Below, piece by piece: positions 25,716 to 36,800 of a DNA stretch of 55,506 nt. The DNA lies in contig JAIUOM010000011.1 in NCBI GenBank assembly GCA_020161215.1, positions 1 through 55,506 on the forward strand. The letters run 5' to 3'. Under the pieces are notes generated by a model that worked only from the letters and a program-made list of their open reading frames with translations, was not told the DNA's origin and made no database searches. A program made the position numbers and the translations under genes. Every line of letters begins with the position of its first letter. The first letter of the stretch is position 1. This DNA comes from Pseudomonadota bacterium (GTDB lineage Bacteria > Pseudomonadota > Gammaproteobacteria > Burkholderiales > Burkholderiaceae_C).

Positions 25716-26809
25716 CATCGCTCCTGTATCCGTCGCGCCGCTCGCGCCCCCGGTTGCCTCGCCAGCGGGCCAGCGGCTTCACCCTGGTCGAGTTGCTGGT
25801 GGCGCTGGCGCTGGGCCTGCTGCTGCTGGGCGCGCTGGTGGGCTTGATCGTCTCGTCGGTCACCAACCGCACCGAGCTGGACAAAACCTCGCGCCAAATC
25901 GAAAACGGGCGCTACGCGCTGGAGCGGCTGCAGAGCGACATCCAGATGGCGGGGTTCAAGGGCACCACGGGCCTGCAGTCCTGGGACAAGGTGAACCCGG
26001 TGGCCTGTCCGGCGTCCCCCGCCGACATGGGGTACAGCGCCGTGCTGGCGGGCACCACCAACGTGCCCTACCCGCTCCGGGCCCAGACCTCGACCCCGGC
26101 CTGCCTCAGCACGGCGAATGTGCGCACCGGCACCGCCATGCTGCTGGTCAGCCGGGCGGCCTCGGACACCGTCGCGCCCTCCGCCGCCGTCAAGGACGAG
26201 GCCTACATCCAGGTGTCGACCTGCGGCACGGACAACCTGCCGTTCAAGGCCGAGGTGGCCGGCACCGATCCCGCCAGCCAGTTCACCTTGCTGCAAAAAG
26301 ACTGTGTCTCCACCCATCCGGCGGAACTCCGCAAGCTCGTCCATCGCATTTACTTCATCAGCGACTGCAACGACTGCGGCAAGGACACCACTCCCACCCT
26401 GAAAGTGGCCGAGCGGATCAAGGGCGCGCTGGTGATTACGCCCCTGGTCGAGGGCATCGAAGACCTGCAGTTCGACTACGGCATCGACATGGACGAAAAC
26501 GGCTCCCCCGATTGCTACATCAGCTCGCCCGACGCCCCCGCCACGACCGAGGTGGCCGTGACCGTGTGTCCCCAGACCGCCCCGGCCTACGTCTGGACCG
26601 ACGCCGCCAAGAACTGGACCAACGTGATGGCCGTGCGCATTCATCTTCTGGCCCGCAACCTCGACAAGAGCAGCGACGCCGACAGCCGCAAGTTCTTGAT
26701 GGGCCTGGCCAAGTCCGAGGTCGGTCCGTTCAACGACGGCTACAAGCGCCACGTGTTCAGCACGGTGGCACGCGTGGTGAACGACTCCGCGCTCCGGGAA
26801 CTGCCATGA
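25712..26809 (+). CDS. pilW: Minor pilin PilW
   Basis: A 365-residue protein with a prepilin site RASG/FTLVELLVALALGLLLLGAL. It continues with NRYALERLQ-type ENGRYALERLQSDIQMAGF, the hallmark of PilW, and a large C-terminal domain with many Cys that includes the calcium-like stretch DMDENGSPDCY. It is a member of the tip complex that connects PilY1 to the pilus. The N-terminal leader is long (about 22 residues) and basic. It overlaps pilV and pilX by 4 bp at each end. Confidence 0.9.
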   Translation: MTSLLYPSRRSRPRLPRQRASGFTLVELLVALALGLLLLGALVGLIVSSVTNRTELDKTSRQIENGRYALERLQSDIQMAGFKGTTGLQSWDKVNPVACPASPADMGYSAVLAGTTNVPYPLRAQTSTPACLSTANVRTGTAMLLVSRAASDTVAPSAAVKDEAYIQVSTCGTDNLPFKAEVAGTDPASQFTLLQKDCVSTHPAELRKLVHRIYFISDCNDCGKDTTPTLKVAERIKGALVITPLVEGIEDLQFDYGIDMDENGSPDCYISSPDAPATTEVAVTVCPQTAPAYVWTDAAKNWTNVMAVRIHLLARNLDKSSDADSRKFLMGLAKSEVGPFNDGYKRHVFSTVARVVNDSALRELP

Positions 26810-27366
26810 CGCCCATCTTGCCCCGCCGCCACGCCTTGCCGCCACGCCAGCGCGGCGCCACCTTGCTGGTGGCCATGATCTTCCTGGTGGTGCTGATGCT
26901 GGTCGTCGCCTCCGCCGTGCGGGTGACCACCATCAACACCAAGCTGGTCGGCAACATGCAGACCCAGCAGGAAGCCACGGCCGCCGCCCAGCAGGCGATC
27001 GAGGACACGGTCAGCTACGACTTCACCAAACTGCCTCAGGCCCAGACCATTGAGGTGGACATCAACAACAGCGGCCAGGCCGGCGCCACCTACACGGTGA
27101 AGGTGGCCAAGCCACAGTGCCTGGTCGTGCGGCCAATCAAGAACGCCGACCTCGACGTCGGCAGCGCGTCCGACCGCCCGTGTTTCGCCAGCGGTGCGGC
27201 GATCAACTCCGGCATCATCGGCTCCACCCCTTCCGGCAACTCGCTGTGTTCCGACTCCATGTGGAACATCAGCGCCTCGGCCATTCCGAGCAATTCCACC
27301 CAACCGGCGGCCACCCTGCGCCAAGGGGTGACCCAGCGCGTCGATCCGGGCGCCAACTGCTCCTGA
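26806..27366 (+). CDS. pilX: Minor pilin PilX
   Basis: A 186-residue protein with a basic leader, the motif RQRGATLLVAMIFLVVLMLV and then RVTTINTKLVGNMQTQQEA, the PilX signature. It lacks Glu at position 5 of the mature helix (Thr-Leu-Leu-Val instead), which is usual for PilX of this type. The Cys-containing C-terminal part ends in DPGANCS. Its start overlaps the pilW stop (ATGA), and pilY1 follows after 26 bp. Confidence 0.87.
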   Translation: MTPILPRRHALPPRQRGATLLVAMIFLVVLMLVVASAVRVTTINTKLVGNMQTQQEATAAAQQAIEDTVSYDFTKLPQAQTIEVDINNSGQAGATYTVKVAKPQCLVVRPIKNADLDVGSASDRPCFASGAAINSGIIGSTPSGNSLCSDSMWNISASAIPSNSTQPAATLRQGVTQRVDPGANCS

Positions 27367-27392
27367 ACGCAACTTCCCAGCGGATGCACACC

Positions 27393-30300
27393 ATGAGTAC
27401 GCTTTTCCTCCGCCGTCCGTTTTCCACACTCGCGCGCCATGGCGCCAGCATCGTATGTCTGCTGGCCGCGGCCGTCACGGGTGCGCACGCGGAAGACATC
27501 GATATCTACAACGGCGTGCAGGCGGGCGGCAGCTCGAACCTGATCGTCGTGCTGGACAACGCCGCCGCCGCCAGCGGTTCGTCGTCGTTCAGCTGTCCGA
27601 CATTCCCCGGCGCGGACAGCAGTTTCACGGTGAAGGACTCGGGCAAGAACTTCGGCTTCGAGCAGTGCGGCCTGTACGGCGCGCTGGTCGGCCTGGGCAA
27701 CACGCTCACGGCCAGCAAGCAGACCAGTCTGCCGCTGAACATGGGCTTGATGTACTTCCCCGGCGGAAGCACCGACGGGGGCCAGTTCGTGCTGCCGACC
27801 TCGCCCAACAACGTCGGCGACCTGATCCAGATGGACAGCGCCGGCATCGCCAGCTTCAAGACCCGCGTCGCCGCGCTCAGCCTGTCCAAGGACAAGAGCA
27901 ACAACAACCAGGCCAGCCAGGCACTGCAAGAGGGTTTTGCGTTCTACAACGGCCTGACCGGTTTGTCCGGCACCAGCTACGGCAGTTTGCCGGCGGACCT
28001 GCAGTCGTGCGGCAAGAACTACATCGTCTACATCACCCTGGCCACCAACAACCAGAAACCGCAAGACGGTGGCAAGCTGGCTCAGAACAGGCTGCAAAGC
28101 ACGCAAGGCAGCTATTCGGAACTCACGCTCCCCGCCTATAAGCAGAGTTTTTCACCCTACGCGGCGGCCAAGGCCAAGTACCAAAGCGACCCGTCCGACG
28201 AGTGGGCGCGCTTCATGTCCAACGCCCCGAAGAACCCCTCCACGGGCAAGGCGTACAACCCGGTCACGACCTTCACCATCGTCTTGTACGACGGCTCCAA
28301 CCCCGACTACGAGCAGTTGATGTCGAACGTCGCCGATCAGGGCGGCTCGAAAGCCTATTTCGTCAAACTGGGCGACACCACCGGCTTGCAGACCGCCATT
28401 GAGGATGTCATTCGCCAGGTGATGGCCGTGAACAGCGTGTTCGCGGCCCCGGTGTTGCCGGTCAGCGCCAACACCCAGGGCACCTACGCCAACCAGGTGT
28501 ACATGGGCATGTTCCGCCCCGACGAGAACGGCCTGCCGCGCTGGGTCGGCAACCTGAAGCAGTTCCAGTTCGGCCTGGACCTGACGAACAAGACCAAACC
28601 GGTGCTGTTCCTCGCCGATGCCACCGGCAAGGGCGCGCTCAGTTCGGCCGGCACGGGCTTCATCACCCCGACGGCCACCAGTTTCTGGACTTCCAAGAAC
28701 GACAGCACGCTGCCCGACAGCAAGGGCGGGTTCTGGGCCGACGCCGTCGCCAAGCAAGGGGGCGTCGACGGCAAGGATTTGCCGGACGGCCAGGTGGTCG
28801 AAAAAGGCGGCGTCAGCCAACGACTGCGGCTGACGCACCTGACCGATCTCAGCAAGCGCAACGTGTTCACCTGCGCCGGCACCGGCTGCGTCAACAAGGC
28901 CGCGCTGAGCACCATGGCCTTCAATACCGGCAACACCAACATCACCGACACCCTGCTCGGCACCGGGGGCAGCACGGGCCTGACCAGGAACAACCTGATT
29001 CGCTGGGTGCGCGGCGAGGATGTGTACATGAGCATTCCGGACACCAGCGCGGGGCCGGAAACCAGCGACCGGGTGGACAACAGCATCAAGGTCCGCGGCT
29101 CGATCCACGGCGACGTGCTGCACTCGCGCCCGGCGGTGATCAATTACGGTTCGACCTACGGCACGGTGGTGTTCTATGGCGCCAACGACGGCACCTTCCG
29201 GGCCATCAACGGCAATCAGCCGAACAACCCGAGCAACACCTCCCAGCCGCTGGGCAGCTGCACGCTTTCGACCAGTTGCGCCATCAGCACCAAGGGCGGC
29301 GACGGCAGCGACATCGACGTGCCGCCTGGCGGTGAGTTGTGGAGCTTCATCCCGACCGAGTTCTATGGCGGGCTCAAGCGCATCTACCAGAACAACGTGG
29401 AACTGACCTTGGGAGACGCCGCCACCGCCGCGCGCCAGCCCAAAACCTATTTCTTCGACGGCTCGCCCTCGGTGTACCAAAACGGCAGCACGGCCTACCT
29501 GTTCCTGTCGGCGCGCAGGGGTGGCCGCATGCTGTACGCGCTGGACATCAGCAACCCGACCACACCCAAGTTCATGTGGAAACACAGCAACACCGACACC
29601 GGTTTCGGCGAACTGGGCCAGACCTGGTCGCAACCCAAGGTGGCGATGATCAAGGGCTACACCAATCCGGTGCTGATCTTTGGCGCCGGCTACGACCCGA
29701 ACCAGGACAACGACGTGGTCACCCTGCCCGACGCCATGGGCCGCGGCATCATGGTGCTGGACGCGGTGACGGGCGACGTGGTGTGGCAAGCCAAATACGG
29801 CGCCACCGGCGGGGCCACCTGCAAGGGCACGCCCTGCCAGCTGTCGGAGATGAAGTACTCGATTCCGGCCGACATCACCCTGGTGGACCGCAATTACGAC
29901 GGCCTGATTGACCGCCTGTACGCGGCCGATCTCGGTGGCAACCTCTGGCGCGTGGACCTGGCCACCAGTATCAGCGACTGGCAAGTCACGCAAATTGCGG
30001 CCCTGGGCGGCACCGGAACGACCAAGCGCAAGTTCTTCTTCCCACCCGACGTGGTGGTCACCAAGAACTTCGACGCCGTGGTGGCGATTTCCGGCGACCG
30101 CGAGCACCCCCTGCTCAGCAACACGGCCAACAGCGTGGTGAACCGCTTTTACATGATCAAGGACACCCAGGTGTCCGGCCCGTCCTCCAGCTGGGTGACC
30201 GTGCACGACGACACCCTGACCACGGCCAACACCAAGCCGGCGGACTTGTACAACGCCACCGCCTCGGTGTACGACAACTCGGGCAGGGGGTTCTACATGT

Positions 30301-30692
30301 CGCTTTTGGGCAGTGGCGAGAAAGGCGTCAACGCCCCCACGACTTTTGGCGGTTCCGTGTACTTCGGCACCAACCGCCCGATCGCCTCGACATCGCTGAC
30401 CTGCCAGGCCAACCTGGGTGAAGCGCGCGGCTACACGGTGAACTTCGTGACCGGCGCGTCGAAATCCACCGTGTTCGATGGCGGCGGCTTGCCCCCGTCG
30501 CCGGTCACCGGCGTGGTCGAGATCACGCACAAGGACGGCAACGGGGACACCACCACCTCCTACGTCCCGTTCGTCATCGGTGGCGGTGGCGGCACCGGCG
30601 CCGACGCCAAGTCGGCCTTGGGTGGCGAGCGGGTCATGATTCCCATCCCGACGACCAAGCGCCGCACCTACTGGTACCGCCTGCGCGACTGA
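27393..30692 (+). CDS. pilY1: Type IV pilus tip adhesin PilY1
   Basis: A secreted protein of 1099 residues with a signal peptide (cleavage after TGAHA). The N-terminal half has a von Willebrand A-like fold, but its expected metal site DxSxS reads LDNAAAAS. The C-terminal half is the PilY1 beta-propeller, with SRPAV-type HSRPAVINYGSTYGTVVFYG, GANDGTFRAING, and a calcium loop DRNYDGLID (about residues 832-840) followed by RLYAADLGGNLWRVDL. PilY1 caps the pilus, promotes extension and mediates attachment and surface sensing. ATG 27393 has AGCGGA upstream; ATG 27384 is an alternative (three more residues). A strong terminator follows. Confidence 0.93.
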   Translation: MSTLFLRRPFSTLARHGASIVCLLAAAVTGAHAEDIDIYNGVQAGGSSNLIVVLDNAAAASGSSSFSCPTFPGADSSFTVKDSGKNFGFEQCGLYGALVGLGNTLTASKQTSLPLNMGLMYFPGGSTDGGQFVLPTSPNNVGDLIQMDSAGIASFKTRVAALSLSKDKSNNNQASQALQEGFAFYNGLTGLSGTSYGSLPADLQSCGKNYIVYITLATNNQKPQDGGKLAQNRLQSTQGSYSELTLPAYKQSFSPYAAAKAKYQSDPSDEWARFMSNAPKNPSTGKAYNPVTTFTIVLYDGSNPDYEQLMSNVADQGGSKAYFVKLGDTTGLQTAIEDVIRQVMAVNSVFAAPVLPVSANTQGTYANQVYMGMFRPDENGLPRWVGNLKQFQFGLDLTNKTKPVLFLADATGKGALSSAGTGFITPTATSFWTSKNDSTLPDSKGGFWADAVAKQGGVDGKDLPDGQVVEKGGVSQRLRLTHLTDLSKRNVFTCAGTGCVNKAALSTMAFNTGNTNITDTLLGTGGSTGLTRNNLIRWVRGEDVYMSIPDTSAGPETSDRVDNSIKVRGSIHGDVLHSRPAVINYGSTYGTVVFYGANDGTFRAINGNQPNNPSNTSQPLGSCTLSTSCAISTKGGDGSDIDVPPGGELWSFIPTEFYGGLKRIYQNNVELTLGDAATAARQPKTYFFDGSPSVYQNGSTAYLFLSARRGGRMLYALDISNPTTPKFMWKHSNTDTGFGELGQTWSQPKVAMIKGYTNPVLIFGAGYDPNQDNDVVTLPDAMGRGIMVLDAVTGDVVWQAKYGATGGATCKGTPCQLSEMKYSIPADITLVDRNYDGLIDRLYAADLGGNLWRVDLATSISDWQVTQIAALGGTGTTKRKFFFPPDVVVTKNFDAVVAISGDREHPLLSNTANSVVNRFYMIKDTQVSGPSSSWVTVHDDTLTTANTKPADLYNATASVYDNSGRGFYMSLLGSGEKGVNAPTTFGGSVYFGTNRPIASTSLTCQANLGEARGYTVNFVTGASKSTVFDGGGLPPSPVTGVVEITHKDGNGDTTTSYVPFVIGGGGGTGADAKSALGGERVMIPIPTTKRRTYWYRLRD

Positions 30693-30760
30693 GGGCACCT
30701 CCTGCGCGACCGAGCGCCCGCCCGGCATCTGGCCGACGCCCGTGCCTGGGCCAGCAGAAG

Positions 30761-30795
30761 CCGCCTTCCCTCGGGAAGGCGGTTTTTCTTTTTTT
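30761..30795 (+). terminator. Rho-independent terminator of the pil operon
   Basis: CCGCCTTCCC (30761-30770) pairs perfectly with GGGAAGGCGG (30773-30782) and is followed by TTTTTCTTTTTTT. This is the clearest intrinsic terminator in the window, 69 bp after the pilY1 stop. Confidence 0.92.
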
Positions 30796-30889
30796 GATCG
30801 GTCGATCTCCGCCACCGCCCCGCCCGAGGCACGGACAGGTTTGCTACCCTATCCACCGTCCCAGCCGCATTGGCCTTCGGCCGCTCGCC

Positions 30890-33800
30890 ATGAACATTTC
30901 CGCGCACGCCCCCGCCTCCGTGCGGCGCTCCCTGCAACTGCTCCTGGGGCTGGCCTGCGCCGCGGCGGGGGCTGCCCAGGCCTACACCCTCACCGCCCTC
31001 AGCCCGCAAGGCGAGGTGGCGCGAGCGCGACAGATCACGGCCAAGTTCAGCGAACCCATGGTCAGCTTTGGCGACCCCAAGGCGCCGGCGCCGCTCACCG
31101 TCAGCTGCGACAACGCCGCCGCCTCGCGTGGCCAGGGGCGCTGGACCAGCGCGCGCGAGTGGGTGTACGACTTCGAAGCCGACCTGCCGCCCGGCGTGCG
31201 CTGCCGGATGGACGCGGTTTCTGGCTTTCAATCCCTGTCCGGCCGGCGCCAGGAAAGCCGGAGCAGCTATCAATTTAATACCGGTGGCCCGTTCGTCCAG
31301 CAGATTTTCCCGAACCGGTCGCAGCGCATCGAGGAGGATCAGGCCTTCGTGCTGCGCCTGAACGGCGCCGCCACGCTCGACAGCCTGCGCGCCAACCTGG
31401 CCTGCGTGATCGACGGCCTGGGCGAACGCGTGCCGATTCGCCTGATCGAGGGCGAGCCGCGCGCCGCCCTGCTCAAGGCCCTGGGCATGGACAAGGACGC
31501 GGCGCCAGAACCCCTGCGCTACGTCGCCTTCCACTGCAACCGGCGCCTGACCGCCGACAGCCGGGTGCAGATCGTCTACGGCAAGGGGGTGGCCACGCCC
31601 AGCGGCGTCGCCAACAGCATCGAGCGGCGCTTTGCCTACCAGGTGCGCGAGCCCTTCACGGCCAGCCTGGCCTGCGAACGCGAGAACGCCCAGGCCGACT
31701 GCCTGCCGATCCGGCCCCTGGCGCTGCGCTTCAGCGCCCCGGTGCCGCGCCGGCTGGCCGAACAGATCCGGCTCGGCTCCGACAAGCTGCAGCACGCCCC
31801 GGTCATCGAGGACGGCACCGACGCCGACGCCTTGCTGGAGGCGGTGCAATTTCCCTTCCCCCTGCCCGAGCGCACCACCTTCAGCCTCAGCCTGCCGGCC
31901 GATCTGAAAGACGCCAGTGGCCGCGTGCTGGCCAACGCCGCCAGCTTTCCGCTGAAAGTGGCCACCGGCCCGATGCCGCCGCTGGCCAAGTTCGCGGCGG
32001 GCGCGTTCGGCATCGTCGAGCGTTTCGCCGAGGGACCGGACGGCCCGGCCCTGACGCCCGTTACCCTGCGCTACGTCGAGCCACAGCTGCCGGCCCAGGC
32101 CCTGCAGATCAGCCAGTTGCAGCCGCAGAACGACGCCGAGATCATCGCCTGGTTCACCCGCGTGCAGCGCTACGACGCGGCCCTGGTGCCGCGCGCGCTG
32201 GCCGCCAAGGAGCTGCGCCAGCCGCTGCCCAAGCCGGTGGGCCAGGACACCAAGGAGATGGTGGAGTCGCGCACCGTCTCGCTGCTGGCCGGCCAGCCCA
32301 ACCTGCGCACGCTGGAGCTGCCCGCTCCGCCGGCCGGCACGGAGCGCCCGTTCGAGGTGGTCGGCATCCCACTGCAGCCGGGCTTTCAGGTGCTGGAGCT
32401 GGCCTCGCGCCGGCTCGGCCAGTCGCTGCTGGACGCCAAGTACGGCCCGGCCCGCACCCTGTACGTGCGCAGCTCGGTGCTGGTCACCAACCTGGGCGTG
32501 CATTTCAAGCTGGGGCGCGGCAACGCCCTGGCCTGGGTCACCACGCTGGACAAGGGCCAGCCGGTGGCGGACGCGCAAGTGCGCGTGTCGGATTGCCGCG
32601 GCAAGGAAGTGGCCAGCGCCCGCACCGACGCGCAAGGTATCGCCCGCTTCACACAGGTGCCGGTGCAGGCGCCGAGCTGCGACAGCGCCGACGACGGCTT
32701 CTACAGCGACACCCGCCAGGCCTATTTCGTCAGCGCACGGGCCGAGGTGCGGGGCGTGCCGGACATGGCGTTCACCTGGTCGTCGTGGCAGCGCGGCATC
32801 GAGCCCTGGCGCTTCAACGTGCCCACCAGCCGCGACCCCGAGCCCGACGTGCGCGCCCACACCGTGTTCGACCGCACCCTGCTGCGCGCCGGCGAAACGG
32901 TGTCCATGAAGCACCTGCTGCGCACCGAGACCGATGGCGGCTTCGGCCTGCCCAAGGCCAACCCGGCCACCCTGGTCATCACCCACGTCGGCAGCGGGCA
33001 GGAGTACACCCAGCCCCTGGCCTGGCGCGCCACCGCCACCGGCGGGCGCAGCGCCGAATCCAGCTTCGCCGTGCCGCGCGCGGCCAAGCTGGGCGTCTAC
33101 CAGGTCACGCTGCGCGGCAACGGCGAGCAGGCGCCCGGGCCGCTGGAGACCGGGCAGTTCCGCGTCGAGGAGTTCCGCCTGCCGGTGCTGCAAGGCCGCG
33201 TCGGCCCGGAACAGAAGGAAGCGCTGGTGGCCGCCGTCAGCGTGCCCGTGCAGGTGCAGATCAATTACGTGTCGGGCGGTCCGGCCACCCAGCTGCCGGT
33301 GCGCGTGTCGGCGCTGACCCGCGCCAAGACGCCGTATTTCGCCGACTATGAGGGCTTCAGCTTCAACGCCCCACGCCCGGCGCAGGACAGCGGCGGCGAA
33401 GGCGAGGAAGAAGCCACCGCGCGCCAGGACCAGCGCGTGGTGGCCGACAAGCTGCCCGCCACGCTGGACCGCAACGGCCTGGGCAAGGTGACGATTGCCG
33501 AGCTGAAACCCGCGCCCCAGCCGCGCGATCTGCTGATGGAAGCCAGCTTCGCCGACCCGAATGGCGAGATCCAGACCCTGCGGGGCAGCACCACCCTGTG
33601 GCCGGCGGCGGTGATCCCGGCCATCAAGACCGAGGGCTGGGTGTCGGCCCAGCAGCAGGTCAAGCTGCAGGCGCTGGCGCTTGGCCTGAACGGCAAGCCC
33701 AAGGCCGGCGTGCCGCTCGACGTGCGGGCCGTGGCGCGCGTCACCACCACCAGCCGCAAGCGCATGGTGGGGGGCTTTTACACCTACGACAACCGCACCG

Positions 33801-36800
33801 ACACCAAGGACCTGGGCACCGTCTGCACCGGCTCCAGCGATGCGCGCGGCCTGCTGGTGTGCGACGTCAAGCTCAGCCAGGCCGGCGAGGTCGAACTGAT
33901 CGTCACCGCCCACGACGAGCAGGCACGCCCGGTGCAGGCGGCCAGCTCGGTCTGGGTCACGCGCCAGGGCGAGCTGTGGTTTGGCGGCGAAAACCACGAC
34001 CGCATGGACCTGCTGCCCGAGAAAAAGCTGTACCAGCCGGGCGACACCGCACGCTTTCAGGTGCGCATGCCGTTCCGCTACGCCACCGCCCTGGTGGCGG
34101 TCGAGCGCGAGGGCATCGTCGACACGCAGGTGGTCGAGCTGACCGGCGCCGACCCCACCATCACGCTGAAGGTTCAAGAGAGCTGGAGCCCCAACGTCTA
34201 TGTCAGCGTGCTCGCCCTGCGGGGGCGCCTGCGCGAGGTGCCGTGGTACAGCTTCTTCACCTGGGGCTACAAAACCCCGCGCGACTGGTGGCGCGCCTTC
34301 TGGCACGAAAGCAAGGACTACGTGGCGCCCACGCCCCTGGTCGACCTGAGCAAGCCGGCCTTTCGCCTGGGCCTGGCCGAGATCCGCGTCGGCGCCAAGG
34401 CGCACGAGCTGGCGGTGCAGGTCAAGGCCGACCAGGACAGCTACCCGGTGCGCGCCAAGGCCCGCGTCAGCATCGAGGTCAAACGCCCCGACGGCCAGCC
34501 CGCCGCCGGTGCCGAGGTGGCCCTGGCCGCCGTCGACCAAGCCCTGCTGGAGCTGATGCCCAACACCAGCTGGAAGCTGCTGGAGGCCATGCTGCGGCGC
34601 CGCGCCTGGGGCGTGGAGACCTCCACCGCGCAGATGGAAATCGTCGGCCGCCGCCACTACGGCCGCAAGGCCGTGCCGACCGGCGGTGACGGCGGGGGCA
34701 AGAGCCCGACGCGCGAGCTGTTCGACACCTTGCTGCTGTGGCAGCCGCGCCTGCAACTGGACGCGCAGGGCCGCGCCGAGGTCGAAGTGCCGTTGAACGA
34801 CGCCCTCACCACCTTCCAGATCGTGGCCGTGGCCGACGCCGGCACCGGCCTGTTCGGCACCGGCCAGACCAGCGTGCGCGCCACGCAGGATCTGCAGCTC
34901 ATCAGCGGCCTGCCGCCCCTGGTGCGCGAGGGCGACGCCTTCCGCGCCCAGCTCACGCTGCGCAACACCACGGCCAAGCCGATGACCGTGGAAGTCAGCC
35001 CACGCGCCACCTTGCTGGAGCTGAAGGCCCAGAACGTGGACATCCCCGCCGGCGAGGCGCGCGAGGTGTTCTGGGACGTGACGGCACCGGCCCAGCTGGC
35101 CGCGACCCGCGCCGAGGCCCTGCTGTGGGAGATCGAGGCGCGCGACAGCGCCGGCGGCGCCCGCGACGCGCTCAAGATCAGCCAGCGCATCGTCCCGGCC
35201 GTGCCCTTGACGGTGCAGCAGGCCACCCTGGTGCAGCTCGAAGGCCCCTTCCACCTCGAGGTGGCACCCCCGGCCGACGCCCTGCCGGCCGAAGGCGCCA
35301 AGCGCGGCGGCCTGTCGCTGGCGCTGCAGCCGCGCCTGGCCGAAGGCCTGCCCGGCGTGCGCGACTGGTTCGCGCGCTACCCCTACAGCTGCCTGGAGCA
35401 AAAAACCAGCAAATCCATCGGCCTGCGCGACGAGGCGCTGTGGCAGCAAACCGTGGCGCAACTGCCGGCCTACCTGGACGCGGATGGCCTGGCCAGCTAT
35501 TTCCCGCCGCGCAGCGGCGGCGCCGAGCTGGGCAGCGACACCCTCAGCGCCTGGTTGCTGGCCGCCACGCACGAGGCCAGCCAGCTGAACAAGGCCTTCG
35601 CCCTGCCCGACGACGTGCGCGCGCGCCTGATCGCCGGTCTGACCGCCTTTGTCGAAGGCCGCATCGAGCGCAAGCACTGGTCGCCGCGCGACGATCTGGC
35701 GGTGCGCAAGCTGGCCGCTATCGAGGCCCTGGCGCGACACGGCGCGGCCAAGCCGGCGATGCTGAGCAGCCTCGCCATCGCCCCCAACCAGTGGCCAACC
35801 AGCGCCGTCATCGACTGGATCAATGTGCTCCGGCGCCTGCCCGCCATCGCCGAGCAGCCCAAGCTGCTGGCCGAAGCCGGGCAAATCCTGCGCGCGCGCC
35901 TGTCCACCCAGGGCACGCGCCTGGTGTTCAGCACCGAGGCCGAGGACCGTTGGTGGTGGCTGATGGCCGGCGGCGACGTCAACAGTGCGCGCCTGCTGCT
36001 CACCGTGATGGCCGACCCGGCCTGGAAGGACGACTTGGGCCGCCTGGTCGCCGGCTTCATCGGGCGCCAGCAAAACGGCGCCTGGAACACCACCACCGCC
36101 AACCTGTGGGGCGGCCTGGCGCTAGAGCAATTCTCGCGTCAGCACGAATCCGCGCCCGTCACCGGCACCACCCGCGCCACGCTGGGCGCGGCCAGCGCCG
36201 CGATCGACTGGAGCCGGGTCGCCCGGCTGAAAGCCAGCAACCCGCAAGGCTTGGCCCACGCCGCCGGCGGGTTCGGCGCACCGGCCTCGCCCGGGCAGTT
36301 GGTCAACAACAGCGCCTTGCTGCCCTGGGGCGACATCCGGCCGGGCGCCAAGGCCGCGCTCGACGTCGGCCACGCCGGTGGCGGCAAGCCCTGGCTCACG
36401 CTGCAGTCGCTGGCGGCGGTGGAGCTGAAGGCCCCGTTTGCCGCCGGCTACCAGGTGCGCAAGACCATCACGCCGGTGGAGCAGGCCAACACCGCGCTGC
36501 CCGCCGGCCAGTATTCGCGCGGCGACGTGCTGCGCGTGACGCTGGAGATCACCGCCGCCAGCGACATGACCTGGGTCGCCGCCACCGACCCGGTGCCGGC
36601 CGGCGCCACCATCCTGGGCAGCGGCCTGGGGCGCGATTCGGCCATCGCCACCCTGGGCGCCAAGCTCAGTGCCGGCGTGCAACCGATCTTCGACGAACGC
36701 GCCTTCGAGGCCTACCGCGCCTACTACGCCTACCTGCCCAAGGGCGTCACGCAGCTGGAATACACGGTTCGGCTGAACAACATCGGCCAGTTTCAGTTGC

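Noticed and set aside
30668..36073. A 1801-codon open frame on the minus strand opposite the alpha-2-macroglobulin gene
   Set aside because: It is a by-product of very high GC third positions. Its translation is Gln/His/Gly/Arg-rich low complexity with no family motifs, while the plus strand has a full A2M with signal peptide and thioester motif.
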